Below, piece by piece: positions 19,397-27,368 of a DNA stretch of 46,563 nucleotides. Position 1 is the stretch's first letter; every line of letters starts with the position of its first letter. The stretch comes from Collinsella sp. MSK.8.10 (GTDB lineage Bacteria > Actinomycetota > Coriobacteriia > Coriobacteriales > Coriobacteriaceae): the NCBI RefSeq assembly GCF_019041915.1, contig NZ_JAHPYF010000010.1, positions 1 through 46,563 on the forward strand, in the 5' to 3' direction. Under the pieces are notes generated by a model. The model was given only the letters and a program-made list of their open reading frames with translations. It ran no database searches and had not been told where the DNA came from. The position numbers and the translations under genes are program-made.

Positions 19397-20353
19397 GTGA
19401 ACAACTTGCTACGTTTGATTGGAAGGCGTCTTGTGGCGCTGCCGATTATGGCATTGGGCGTCACCGTCCTGGTGTTCTTCCTTATGTCGTTCTCCAAGAC
19501 CGACCCCGCCTACACGGCGTTGGGTGACGGTGCCTCGCCCGAGGCGGTTGCCGAGTACCATGAGAAGTATGGTCTGGACGACCCCTGGCCCGTGCGCTAC
19601 GTGCGCTATATGGGCGATTTGATCCATGGCGACATGGGCACCTATGGTGCTGCTCGCAACTCCGTTGCCAAGCGCATCTCCACGGCCCTGCCCGTCACGA
19701 TGCAGCTGACCTTCATCGGTCTTGCCATCGGTGCGGTCGTTTCGTTTTTGCTCGGCGTCATCGCGGCACTGTATCGCGACAAATGGCCGGACCAAGTGAT
19801 CCGCGTCTTTTCCATCGCCGGCTTGGCAACCCCGTCGTTCTGGCTTGCCGTTCTGTTGATCCTGCTGTTCTCTTCCTACCTTAAGGTGCTCCCGGCATCG
19901 GGTGCTCTGCCTCACTTCACCACGAATCCGGTTGGCTATCTGGGACGTATGATCATGCCCGCCATCGCCTTGGCATTTCCGCTGACGGGCCAGATGACTC
20001 GTATCGTGCGTACCGCCATGGTCGAGGAGCTCGACAAGGATTATGTCCGTATGGCTCGCGGCGCCGGCGTTCCCGAGAAGGTCGTCGTCGGCATCAACGT
20101 TCTTCGCAATGCGCTGATCACCCCGGTCACCACCCTCGGTCTTAAGATCGGTTACCTCATGGGCGGCGCTGTCGTCATCGAGGTTATCTTCAACCTCCCC
20201 GGCATGGGCACCGCGATTCTGCAGGGCGTTCAGGGCAACGAGGCGAACCTGGTTCAGGGCGTCGTCATCGTCGTTGCTCTCGCCTTCATCATCATCAACA
20301 TCGTGGTTGACATGCTCTACCTGCTCATCAACCCGCGCATCAGGACGGTGTAG
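19397..20353 (+). CDS. satB: ABC transporter permease, DppB-like (SatB-like)
   Basis: This 318-residue inner-membrane protein carries the binding-protein-dependent transport fold with about six helices. The N-terminal RRLVALPIMALGVTVLVFFL segment and the EAA-type loop (ELDKDYVRMARGAGVPEKVV) that contacts the ATPase are visible. The start is GTG at 19397, set by AGGGGAG 5 nt upstream. It lies 3 bp before the fused permease-ATPase gene and should pair with that permease domain to form the translocation pore. Confidence 0.87.
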   Translation: MNNLLRLIGRRLVALPIMALGVTVLVFFLMSFSKTDPAYTALGDGASPEAVAEYHEKYGLDDPWPVRYVRYMGDLIHGDMGTYGAARNSVAKRISTALPVTMQLTFIGLAIGAVVSFLLGVIAALYRDKWPDQVIRVFSIAGLATPSFWLAVLLILLFSSYLKVLPASGALPHFTTNPVGYLGRMIMPAIALAFPLTGQMTRIVRTAMVEELDKDYVRMARGAGVPEKVVVGINVLRNALITPVTTLGLKIGYLMGGAVVIEVIFNLPGMGTAILQGVQGNEANLVQGVVIVVALAFIIINIVVDMLYLLINPRIRTV

Positions 20354-20356
20354 ATT

Positions 20357-22372
20357 ATGGTAAAGATTCGAGAGAAGCAAACCGAGCAGCTCGAGAAGGC
20401 TGCCTCCAAGGGGCTCAAGCTCGGTGGCTGGAAGAAGATGACGCTGTCTTCTAAGATTGCCGCCGTCGTGCTGGTGCTGGTCGCCCTGACTGCGATTCTG
20501 GCGCCCCTTCTTGCCCCCTATAGCCCGGTCGAGATCTTTACGGCTCGCCAGGCTCCCGGCAACGGATTTATCTTCGGTACCGACGATAAGGGTCGCGACA
20601 TTCTGTCGCGTATGCTCTACGGTGGTCGTTACTCGCTGATTATCGGCTTTGGCGCCACTGCCATGGCTCTGGTCTGCGGCTCGGTCGTGGGCGCCCTTGC
20701 AGCGGTTTCGCGCAAGGCCGTCTCCGAGACGATCATGCGTATCTTGGACATCATCATGTCCATCCCGGGCATCGCCCTCGCGGCCGTCTTCGTCTCCATC
20801 CTGGGCAACTCCGTGCCGTCGATCATCTTCGCCATTGGCTTTATGTACACTCCGCAGATTGCCCGTATCGTGCGCGCCAACATCGTGTCCGAGTACGGCG
20901 AGGACTATGTTCGTGCGGTCATCGTTTCCGGCGCCAAGGCTCCGTGGATTTTGATCAAGCATGTTCTGCGTAACTGCATCGCCCCGATCATGGTCTTCAC
21001 CGTTACCCTGGTCGCCGACGCCATCATCTTCGAGGCCTCGCTGACCTTCATCGGCGCTGGTATCCAGGAGCCCACCGCTACCTGGGGCAACATCCTCGCC
21101 GACGCCCGCGGCGGCGTGCTCGCTGGCCGTTGGTGGCAGGCGCTGTTCCCGGGCCTGGCCATCATGATTACCTGCCTGGCGCTCAACATCCTCTCCGAGG
21201 GCATTACCGACGCTATGGCCGCTGCCCCCTCCGCCGCCCTGGATCCGACCGATTCCTCCAAGCGTCGCGAGGCCGACCTGCTGGTCTCCGACCCCGTTCG
21301 CGCCTACAAGGAGCAGGCCCAGTCCCTCTCCGCTCGCCTTGGCGCCCTGCGCGATGTCGAGCTCAAGCGTGACGATCGCCATGTGCCCGACGAGTCTGTC
21401 GAACCGATTCTCTCGGTCCGTGACTTCTGTATTCAGTTTGAGCATCACGGTGATATCAACGTTGTCGACCATGTCAACTTTGACGTCCGTCCTGGTCAGA
21501 CCATGGGCCTGGTGGGCGAGTCCGGTTGCGGTAAGTCCATCACCACGCTGGCCATCATGGGCCTGACCGACGATGACGAGCACCTTTCCGGCGAGGTCCT
21601 CTGGGAGGGCCGTGACCTGCTCAAGATGAGCAAGAAGGAGTGGTTCGGCCTGCGCGGTACCGATATCGCTATGGTCTATCAGGACGCCCTGTCCTCGCTC
21701 AACCCCTCCATGCTCATCTCTGCCCAGATGAAGCAGCTCACCAAGCGCGGCGGAACCCGTAGCGCCGAGGAGCTCCTGGAGCTCGTCGGCCTCGATCCCA
21801 AACGCACGCTCGAGAGCTATCCGCACGAGCTTTCCGGCGGCCAGCGTCAGCGTGTCCTGATCGCTATGGCCCTTACCCGCGACCCCAAGCTGGTCATCTG
21901 CGACGAGCCCACGACCGCTCTGGACGTTACCGTTCAGAAGCAGGTCATCAAGCTGCTCAACGATCTTCAGGCCAAGCTCGGCTTTGCCATGATCTTCGTT
22001 TCGCACGACCTGGCGCTGGTCGCCGAGGTCGCCCATAACATCACGGTTATGTACGCCGGTCAGGTTATCGAACAGGCGCCCACCAAGGAACTGCTCACCA
22101 ACCCGATCCACGAGTACACCCGCGGCCTTCTGGGCTCCGTTCTGTCCATCGAGAGCGGTTCGGGCCGTCTGCACCAGGTGCCCGGCGCCGTTCCGAGCCC
22201 GCGCGATTTCCCCAAGGGCGATCGCTTCGCGCCCCGCTCGAGCCATCCGCGCATCGGCCTGGACACCCGTCCGGTCTTCAAGCGCGTGCCCGGCACCGAG
22301 CACTTCTATTCCGAGCTCCCCGACGAGGTGCTCAAGGCAAATGGTTTGACCCCTCACGCGGAGGTGATGTAG
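20357..22372 (+). CDS. satC: Fused ABC permease (DppC-like) and ATPase (DppD-like), SatC-like
   Basis: This 671-residue protein joins two subunits that are normally separate. Residues 1-290 are a DppC-type permease (FGTDDKGRDILSRMLYGGR; EAA loop near 180-200). A hydrophilic linker (about 290-345) follows. Residues 350-640 are an ABC ATPase with Walker A GESGCGKS (387-394), signature ELSGGQRQR (491-499), Walker [13 protein letters not shown] (512-523) and the switch histidine in VSHD. A C-terminal segment typical of DppD-type ATPases closes it. The same fusion is known for SatC of the H. ducreyi sialic-acid transporter, which supports the substrate call. No frameshift is involved; the reading frame is continuous. 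Confidence 0.88.
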   Translation: MVKIREKQTEQLEKAASKGLKLGGWKKMTLSSKIAAVVLVLVALTAILAPLLAPYSPVEIFTARQAPGNGFIFGTDDKGRDILSRMLYGGRYSLIIGFGATAMALVCGSVVGALAAVSRKAVSETIMRILDIIMSIPGIALAAVFVSILGNSVPSIIFAIGFMYTPQIARIVRANIVSEYGEDYVRAVIVSGAKAPWILIKHVLRNCIAPIMVFTVTLVADAIIFEASLTFIGAGIQEPTATWGNILADARGGVLAGRWWQALFPGLAIMITCLALNILSEGITDAMAAAPSAALDPTDSSKRREADLLVSDPVRAYKEQAQSLSARLGALRDVELKRDDRHVPDESVEPILSVRDFCIQFEHHGDINVVDHVNFDVRPGQTMGLVGESGCGKSITTLAIMGLTDDDEHLSGEVLWEGRDLLKMSKKEWFGLRGTDIAMVYQDALSSLNPSMLISAQMKQLTKRGGTRSAEELLELVGLDPKRTLESYPHELSGGQRQRVLIAMALTRDPKLVICDEPTTALDVTVQKQVIKLLNDLQAKLGFAMIFVSHDLALVAEVAHNITVMYAGQVIEQAPTKELLTNPIHEYTRGLLGSVLSIESGSGRLHQVPGAVPSPRDFPKGDRFAPRSSHPRIGLDTRPVFKRVPGTEHFYSELPDEVLKANGLTPHAEVM

Positions 22373-23200
22373 ATGAGCGAGACCGCAGTCAACGGCGTCG
22401 AGCCGATCATCTTCCTTGATGACGTCCACGTCACCTTTAGGACCCGTACCGGCTCGATTCTCCACCCCAACCTGGTTCACGCCGTCCAGGGTGTAACGAT
22501 TAAGCTCATGCCCGGTCAGACGATCGGCATCGTCGGCGAGTCCGGTTGCGGTAAGTCCACCACCGCCAACGTCATGTGCGGCCTGCAGGCCCCCACGAGC
22601 GGCAAGGTCTACTTTAAGGGCAAGGACGTTACCAAACGTACCGCCGAGGACCGTCGCCACATGGGTCGCGTCATCTCGGTCGTGTTCCAGAACCCGGCCA
22701 CGGCGCTCAACCCCCGCATGGTCGTTCGCGAGCAGCTGCTCGACCCCATGCGCGTCCACAACCTGGGTACCGAGGCCGAGCAGGAGAAGCGCGTCAAGGA
22801 ACTCTTGGAGCTCACCGGTCTGCCCAGCTCCGCTGCCGAGGTTCTTCCCGGCCAGCTTTCGGGCGGCCAGCGCCAGCGCGTCGCAATTGCCCGTGCCCTG
22901 TCGCTGAACCCCGATGCCATCATCGCCGACGAGCCCACCTCGGCTCTGGACGTTTCGGTCCGCGCGCAGATTCTGAACCTGCTGACCGACCTTAAGAAGG
23001 AGCTCGGCCTGGCCATGGTGTTCATCAGCCATGACATCCAGACGGTCCGCTATATCTCTGACGACATCATCGTTATGAATGGCGGCAGGATCGTCGAGCA
23101 GGGCGAGGCCAAGCAGGTCTTCCAGCACCCCCAGGACCCCTACACCAAGATGCTGCTCGGCGCTGCGCCGTCGCTGCTGCACCCCAAGCTCGGCGAGTAG
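22373..23200 (+). CDS. satD: ABC transporter ATPase, DppF-like (SatD-like)
   Basis: This 275-residue ATPase should pair with the ATPase half of the fused subunit. The Walker A motif GESGCGKS is at 55-62, followed by LSGGQRQRVAIARAL, Walker B IIADEPTSALD and the SHD switch histidine. It is shorter than usual DppF proteins (about 320), as it lacks the C-terminal cysteine-containing extension. Its ATG directly follows the stop codon of the upstream gene (TAGATG). Confidence 0.88.
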   Translation: MSETAVNGVEPIIFLDDVHVTFRTRTGSILHPNLVHAVQGVTIKLMPGQTIGIVGESGCGKSTTANVMCGLQAPTSGKVYFKGKDVTKRTAEDRRHMGRVISVVFQNPATALNPRMVVREQLLDPMRVHNLGTEAEQEKRVKELLELTGLPSSAAEVLPGQLSGGQRQRVAIARALSLNPDAIIADEPTSALDVSVRAQILNLLTDLKKELGLAMVFISHDIQTVRYISDDIIVMNGGRIVEQGEAKQVFQHPQDPYTKMLLGAAPSLLHPKLGE

Positions 23201-23216
23201 CCTCGCTTTCCCTCCC

Positions 23217-23244
23217 GTGCGCCCGGTTCCCTTGCCGGGCGCAC
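23217..23244 (+). terminator. Intergenic hairpin after satD
   Basis: GTGCGCCCGG (23217-23226) pairs perfectly with 23235-23244 over an 8-nt loop. There is no T-run behind it, so it probably modulates rather than ends transcription into the esterase gene. Confidence 0.55.
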
Positions 23245-23280
23245 CTCCGTTGCGATTTCGAAAGGTTGGGTTCACGAGCC

Positions 23281-24258
23281 ATGCCAAGTGCTCAGGAGCT
23301 ACAACATCAATTTGGTGAATATCGAGGCGCCATGCCCCGTCCATCAGATTTCGATCTCTTTTGGAAGGATCGCATGGCCGAGGCCGACGCCGTCGGGCTT
23401 GACTATGCGATCGAGACGGCATCGGTCACCGATGCCGCGACCTGCCAGCTTTTCGACCTCTGGTATACCGGCATGTGTGGCGCTCGCCTGCATGCCAAGT
23501 ACCTTAAACCCGTCTCGGACGAGCCCGTGCCATTGGTGCTTCAGTTTCATGGGTATCCGGGTGCAAGCCGCAGCTGGTTTGAGCAGGCGTCGTTTGCGGG
23601 CATGGGCATGGCACTCATCGCCCTCGACTGCCCCGGCCAAGGAGGTCCCTCCGAGGATATTGGTGGATTTGAAGGCACGACGGTTGCCGGGCATATCGTT
23701 GCCGGTATCGACGGCGACCCGGCCAATCTCTACTATGTCCGCCTGCACCAAGATATTCGCATCCTGTGCCGCATCGTTCGCGAGCTCGAGGGCATCGATC
23801 TTTCCCGTGTGTTTGTGAACGGCGCGTCGCAGGGCGGCGGTTTGGGCATTGCGACCTGTGCGCTTAACAGCGAGCTTATCAATCGCGCCGCCATCCTCTA
23901 TCCCTTCCTGTCGGATTTCCGTCTGGTCTGGGATTTGGATGCCGACGACATTGCCTACGAGGGCCTGCGCTATTGGTCTCGCTGGTTTGACGAGGACTCG
24001 ACTCGTATTGACGAAGCCTATGCCAAGCTGGCGTACTTCGATTCCAAGAACTTTGCCCCTATGGTCAAATGCCCCGTGCTGTTTGGCACGGGCACAGCCG
24101 ATATCGTCTGTCCTCCGGCGACGCAGTTTGCGGTCTACAACAACCTGACCTGTGAAAAGCGTCATGAGTTCTTTGAAGGCTTTGGCCACGAGGAGATTCA
24201 GGATTTTGACGATCTGATCATTCCGTTTTTCTGTAAGGGAGGGGAGGCTCATGTCTAA
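23281..24258 (+). CDS. Acetyl xylan esterase-like (CE7) hydrolase, probable sialate/sugar O-acetylesterase
   Basis: This 325-residue alpha/beta hydrolase is of carbohydrate esterase family 7 (acetyl xylan esterase/cephalosporin-C deacetylase type). The family N-terminus (RGAMPRPSDFD..W) and the oxyanion-side HGYPG (90-94) are present. The catalytic triad is Ser183 in GASQGG, Asp274 in GTADIVCPP and His303 in GFGHEE. No signal peptide is seen, so it acts in the cytosol. Its place between a sialic-acid transporter and NanA suggests removal of O-acetyl groups from imported sugars; this is inference. The ATG at 23281 matches the family N-terminus, although the ribosome-binding site (AAAGG) is rather distant. 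It overlaps the next gene by 8 bp. Confidence 0.85.
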   Translation: MPSAQELQHQFGEYRGAMPRPSDFDLFWKDRMAEADAVGLDYAIETASVTDAATCQLFDLWYTGMCGARLHAKYLKPVSDEPVPLVLQFHGYPGASRSWFEQASFAGMGMALIALDCPGQGGPSEDIGGFEGTTVAGHIVAGIDGDPANLYYVRLHQDIRILCRIVRELEGIDLSRVFVNGASQGGGLGIATCALNSELINRAAILYPFLSDFRLVWDLDADDIAYEGLRYWSRWFDEDSTRIDEAYAKLAYFDSKNFAPMVKCPVLFGTGTADIVCPPATQFAVYNNLTCEKRHEFFEGFGHEEIQDFDDLIIPFFCKGGEAHV

Positions 24259-25102
24259 GTGCGAGAGCAATATCGATGAGCTGATTGTCCCCGAGCTTGC
24301 GGGAATTGCTGGGACGGTTTCGTCAAGGCTCGCAGAATATCGGGACTGGCGCGGTGATGTCCAAGCAGATGTTTCCGATTTAGAGACATGCGCTTCGAAT
24401 CTTGAGATTCAAGGTCCGGCCATTACGGCGATTGACTTTGTTAATCCCTGCGCCCGTTACTCGGAGGTCTCCTTTGAGCTCGGTGACGATGCGATTCACG
24501 CTCGTTTGATCGAGCCTGTCGGTCGTGCCCGAGTATCTGAGCGCGTGCCGCTGTGCCTGATGTTCCACGACATCGATCGGCCTGTGCGCGGCTGGCATCA
24601 CATGACGAGATTTGCCGCCATGGGGTATGCCGTGCTTGCACTGGATGACGATGTTGCTGGTGCGGACGACCTGCAGAGGGGGATTTCTTCGCCCGCTTTT
24701 GTCGAGCGCGTCCGTTGGGGTTGCGCGCTGGCGAAGGTGGCGCGCAATCTTGATGGCATGGACCCCGACCGCATCTTTGCATGGGGTGAGGGTCTTGGCG
24801 GCGGAGTCGCGCTGGCGGTTTCTGCTCTGGACGAGCGGGGCCTCGCCTGCACGGCGGTTGCCAATCCGCTTCCTGACGGCCTCGAGGCGCTGTCGTCTCG
24901 GGTGCGCGGATCGGTGCTCATGGGCACATCGCTTATGGATACCGTGAGCGATCCCAAGGATCAGTTTGCCGTATTCAACGGTCTTGAGTGTGACCGGAGG
25001 CATATCATCTATGCCAAATACGCTCACGAGCGCATCAATGCGTTCGAAAACGAAGTCGTCGACTTCTTTAACCAAACGTTCTACCCGTGTTCTTTGGCCT
25101 AG
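24251..25102 (+). CDS. Degenerate CE7-like alpha/beta hydrolase lacking the nucleophile
   Basis: This 283-residue protein is a diverged relative of the preceding esterase. It aligns with it over HDIDRPVRGW / HGYPGASRSW, over DRIFAWGEGLGGG / SRVFVNGASQGGG, over GTSLMDTVSDP / GTGTADIVCPP, and over the end (QFAVFNGLECDRRH). The catalytic serine is replaced by glycine (Gly181), while the Asp (230) and His (259) positions remain. It is therefore unlikely to work as an esterase by the family mechanism. It may be a pseudoenzyme, a binding partner of the active esterase, or a hydrolase with a changed mechanism. It overlaps the esterase by 8 bp (ATGTCTAA), so the pair is translationally coupled. Confidence 0.75.
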   Translation: MSKCESNIDELIVPELAGIAGTVSSRLAEYRDWRGDVQADVSDLETCASNLEIQGPAITAIDFVNPCARYSEVSFELGDDAIHARLIEPVGRARVSERVPLCLMFHDIDRPVRGWHHMTRFAAMGYAVLALDDDVAGADDLQRGISSPAFVERVRWGCALAKVARNLDGMDPDRIFAWGEGLGGGVALAVSALDERGLACTAVANPLPDGLEALSSRVRGSVLMGTSLMDTVSDPKDQFAVFNGLECDRRHIIYAKYAHERINAFENEVVDFFNQTFYPCSLA

Positions 25103-25170
25103 ACGGCCTGGACACTGCCAACAAGAGTGGGCGGCATAGGGCTGCCCGCCAGACAACTAAGGAGATTCTT

Positions 25171-26091
25171 GTGGCAACTCAGAAATTCACCGGCGTTATC
25201 CCTCCCGTCGTTGTTCCCGATACCGAAGACCACCAGCTCGATGTTGCCTCCTTTGAGCGCAGCATCAACCGCATGATCGATGCCGGCGTCGATGGCTTGT
25301 TCTTCTTGGGCTCCTCGGGCGAGGTCGTCTTCTCCACCGACGAGCGTCGCCGTCAGATCATCGCCGAGGCCGTCCGTATCGTCGACCACCGCGTTCCCGT
25401 TCTGGTCGGCATCATCGACACCGAGACCGAGCGCATGATCGAGCACGGTAAGGTCGCTCAGGAGCTGGGCGCCGATGCGCTTGTCGCCACCTGCCCGTTC
25501 TATGCCCTGCAGGGCATGACTGAGGTCGAGGAGCACTTCCGCATCCTGCATGAGGAACTCGACCTGCCCATCTTCGCCTACGACATTCCCGTGTGTGTCC
25601 ACACCAAGCTCCCTTGGAAGCTCCTTGCCAAGCTCGGTGCCGAGGGCGTTCTGGCCGGCGTCAAGGATTCCTCGGGTGATGACATCTCGTTCCGCTACCT
25701 CGTTCAGGAGAACGAGAAGAACGGCCATCCGATGAGCATTCTCACCGGTCACGAGGTTGTTGTCGACGGCGCCTACCTCGGTGGCGCCGACGGTTCCGTC
25801 CCGGGTCTCGCCAACGTTGAGCCCGAGGGCTACGTGCGTCAGTGGAAGGCCGCTCAGGCTGGTGACTGGGCTACCGTCAAGGCCGAGCAGGACCGCCTCA
25901 ATGAGATTTCGCACATCTGGGATGTCACCTCGGGCGTCCAGGGCTATGCCGGTGGCGTCGGCGCCTTCAAGACCGCTATGAACCTCATGGGCATCTTCGA
26001 CAGCCCGACCATGCCGCGCCCGGTGAAGGCCATGACCGGCGAGAACGTCGAGGCGATTAAGAAGGTCCTTCAGGACAACGGTCTCCTTTAA
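25171..26091 (+). CDS. nanA: N-acetylneuraminate lyase (DHDPS/NAL superfamily)
   Basis: This 306-residue class I aldolase should split Neu5Ac into ManNAc and pyruvate. It has the superfamily pyruvate-binding motif GSSGE (47-51), the proton-relay Tyr137 in YDIP and the Schiff-base Lys165 in GVKDSSGD. By sequence alone it could be another member (dihydrodipicolinate synthase or a keto-acid aldolase), since the residues after Lys165 are not the standard lyase ones. NanK and NanE directly downstream make lyase the best call. The start is GTG at 25171, set by TAAGGAG 6 nt upstream; the longer in-frame reading is rejected. Confidence 0.8.
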   Translation: MATQKFTGVIPPVVVPDTEDHQLDVASFERSINRMIDAGVDGLFFLGSSGEVVFSTDERRRQIIAEAVRIVDHRVPVLVGIIDTETERMIEHGKVAQELGADALVATCPFYALQGMTEVEEHFRILHEELDLPIFAYDIPVCVHTKLPWKLLAKLGAEGVLAGVKDSSGDDISFRYLVQENEKNGHPMSILTGHEVVVDGAYLGGADGSVPGLANVEPEGYVRQWKAAQAGDWATVKAEQDRLNEISHIWDVTSGVQGYAGGVGAFKTAMNLMGIFDSPTMPRPVKAMTGENVEAIKKVLQDNGLL

Positions 26092-26094
26092 AGC

Positions 26095-26190
26095 TTTCCC
26101 GGGCACCCGATCTTGGGGCTCAAGCGGTCGAGCGTGACCCATTAGGTCAACGCCCGACCGCTTTCACCCCAACCTCGGGCACCCGGGAAA
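26095..26190 (+). repeat. Long imperfect inverted repeat between nanA and nanK
   Basis: TTTCCCGGG (26095-26103) pairs with 26182-26190, and the arms continue inward through CCCGA, TTGGGG, AAGCGGTCG, GCG and TGACC (26135-26139 with 26145-26149), with small mismatched bubbles between. The result is a stem of roughly 45 pairs around a 5-nt loop. A second small hairpin (26201-26206 with 26214-26219) and a T-rich stretch (TTGTTTTTTAT) follow before the nanK ribosome-binding site. It may act as an attenuator or mRNA-stability element. Confidence 0.75.
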
Positions 26191-26262
26191 CCTTTACCAA
26201 GCTGCGGCGATAACGCAGCCTTCATTTCCTGTAGTTGTTTTTTATCTCCTAAGGAGAGCGAC

Positions 26263-27228
26263 ATGGAGAACAAGTACGTCTGCTCTGTCGATATCGGCGG
26301 CACCAAGATTGCGACCGCCATTATGGAGTACCCGGCTGACGGTAGTGTGCCCCATCCCGTTTTTGAGGCCGAGGTTCCCACCGAGGCCCAAGAGGGCGGC
26401 GAGGCCGTCTTCCAGCGTATCGAGGCGTCCATCAAGGCTGCTCTCGAGGCGAATCCCGATGTCGAGGTCCTTGGCGTCGGTATCGGTGCCGCCGGCGTTG
26501 TCGATCCCAAGACGGGTGCCATTGCGTATGCCAACGAGATCATGCCCGGCTGGTCCGGCGTTCAGTTGGGGCCGCGTCTGCGCGAGGACCTCGGTCTTCC
26601 CGTTGCCGTTGTAGGCGACGTGCAGGCTCATGCTCTGGGCGAGGCCCACTGGGGCGTCGGCAAGGGCAAGTTCTCCGTCTTGTGTCTTGGCATCGGTACG
26701 GGCATCGGCGGCGCATATGTCGAGAACGGCCGCGTGATGCAGGGCTTCCATGGTGCTGCCGGTCATATGGGCCACATCGAGTGCTCGGCTGCCGCCGGCA
26801 TTCCCTGCGCCTGCGGGCGTTCCGGCCATCTGGAGTCGGTTGCTTCGGGCACTTCCATTGGTCGTATGTACGATGAGCGCTTTGGTCGCGTCGACCCCAG
26901 CCGTCCTTCGGTCGGTCGCGATGTGAACGACCTGTGCCGTGCGGGCGACGCAAAGGCGACCGAGGTCATCCATGACGCCGGCTTTGCGCTGGGTGCCAGC
27001 TTGGGCTCTCTCGCTAACATCCTGGACCCTGAGGTCATCGTGCTTTCGGGTGGCGTGATTCATCAAGGTCCCGATTGGCGTTCGCAGACGTGGAAGGATT
27101 CGGTGCACGAGGGCTATGCCAGCCAGGCGCTCGATCCGCTTCAGGACACGCCGATCCTCATCGGTTCTCTGGAGGGCGATGCTCCGCTCATCGGTGCCGC
27201 CGAACACCTTCTTGCATCGTTGAAGTAA
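26263..27228 (+). CDS. nanK: ROK-family kinase, probable N-acetylmannosamine kinase
   Basis: This 321-residue sugar kinase of the ROK family has the ATP-binding DIGGTK motif near its N-terminus and the GIGTGIGGA segment. The ROK zinc-binding region is visible as GHMGHIE followed by CACGRSGHLE. The last ligand position, usually cysteine in CGxxGC, is histidine here. In this context it should phosphorylate ManNAc released by NanA to ManNAc-6-P, the substrate of NanE downstream. AAGGAG precedes the ATG at a normal distance. A glucokinase role cannot be excluded from sequence but is less likely here. Confidence 0.82.
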   Translation: MENKYVCSVDIGGTKIATAIMEYPADGSVPHPVFEAEVPTEAQEGGEAVFQRIEASIKAALEANPDVEVLGVGIGAAGVVDPKTGAIAYANEIMPGWSGVQLGPRLREDLGLPVAVVGDVQAHALGEAHWGVGKGKFSVLCLGIGTGIGGAYVENGRVMQGFHGAAGHMGHIECSAAAGIPCACGRSGHLESVASGTSIGRMYDERFGRVDPSRPSVGRDVNDLCRAGDAKATEVIHDAGFALGASLGSLANILDPEVIVLSGGVIHQGPDWRSQTWKDSVHEGYASQALDPLQDTPILIGSLEGDAPLIGAAEHLLASLK

Positions 27229-27245
27229 ACATAACTACCAAGTGC

Positions 27246-27350
27246 GCCTTCTGAGGTGCCGCAGATTGACGTGAAAGAGGAGCGAAGCGTACTTCGGTAC
27301 GTGAGCGACGGTTTGAACGTCAAGGTGCGGTGTCTCAGAAGGCTGTTTTT
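27246..27350 (+). terminator. Long imperfect hairpin with UUCG loop and T-run between nanK and nanE
   Basis: GCCTTCTGAG (27246-27255) pairs with 27334-27343. Inside, CCGCA pairs with TGCGG, TTGACGT (27266-27272) pairs with 27317-27323, and CGTAC (27288-27292) pairs with 27297-27301 around the tetraloop TTCG. Five T follow (27346-27350). Formally it is an intrinsic terminator of unusual length, placed inside an operon and only 19 nt before the nanE start, so read-through must be allowed or regulated. It also looks like an interspersed palindromic repeat. Confidence 0.7.
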
Positions 27351-27368
27351 AGAAAGGTTGAGTCGAAC

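Noticed and set aside
19409..23422. A very long open frame (over 1300 codons) on the minus strand across the sialic-acid transporter genes
   Set aside because: It lies exactly antisense to four well-supported genes, has low-complexity Asp/Gly/His-rich content and no recognisable domain. High GC at third codon positions creates such shadows; others occur antisense to murJ-uvrC, satA and oppA.
25171..26091. Dihydrodipicolinate synthase (dapA)
   Set aside because: Same superfamily, but the direct linkage with NanK, NanE and an SatABCD-like transporter makes N-acetylneuraminate lyase far more likely. Sequence alone does not exclude it.
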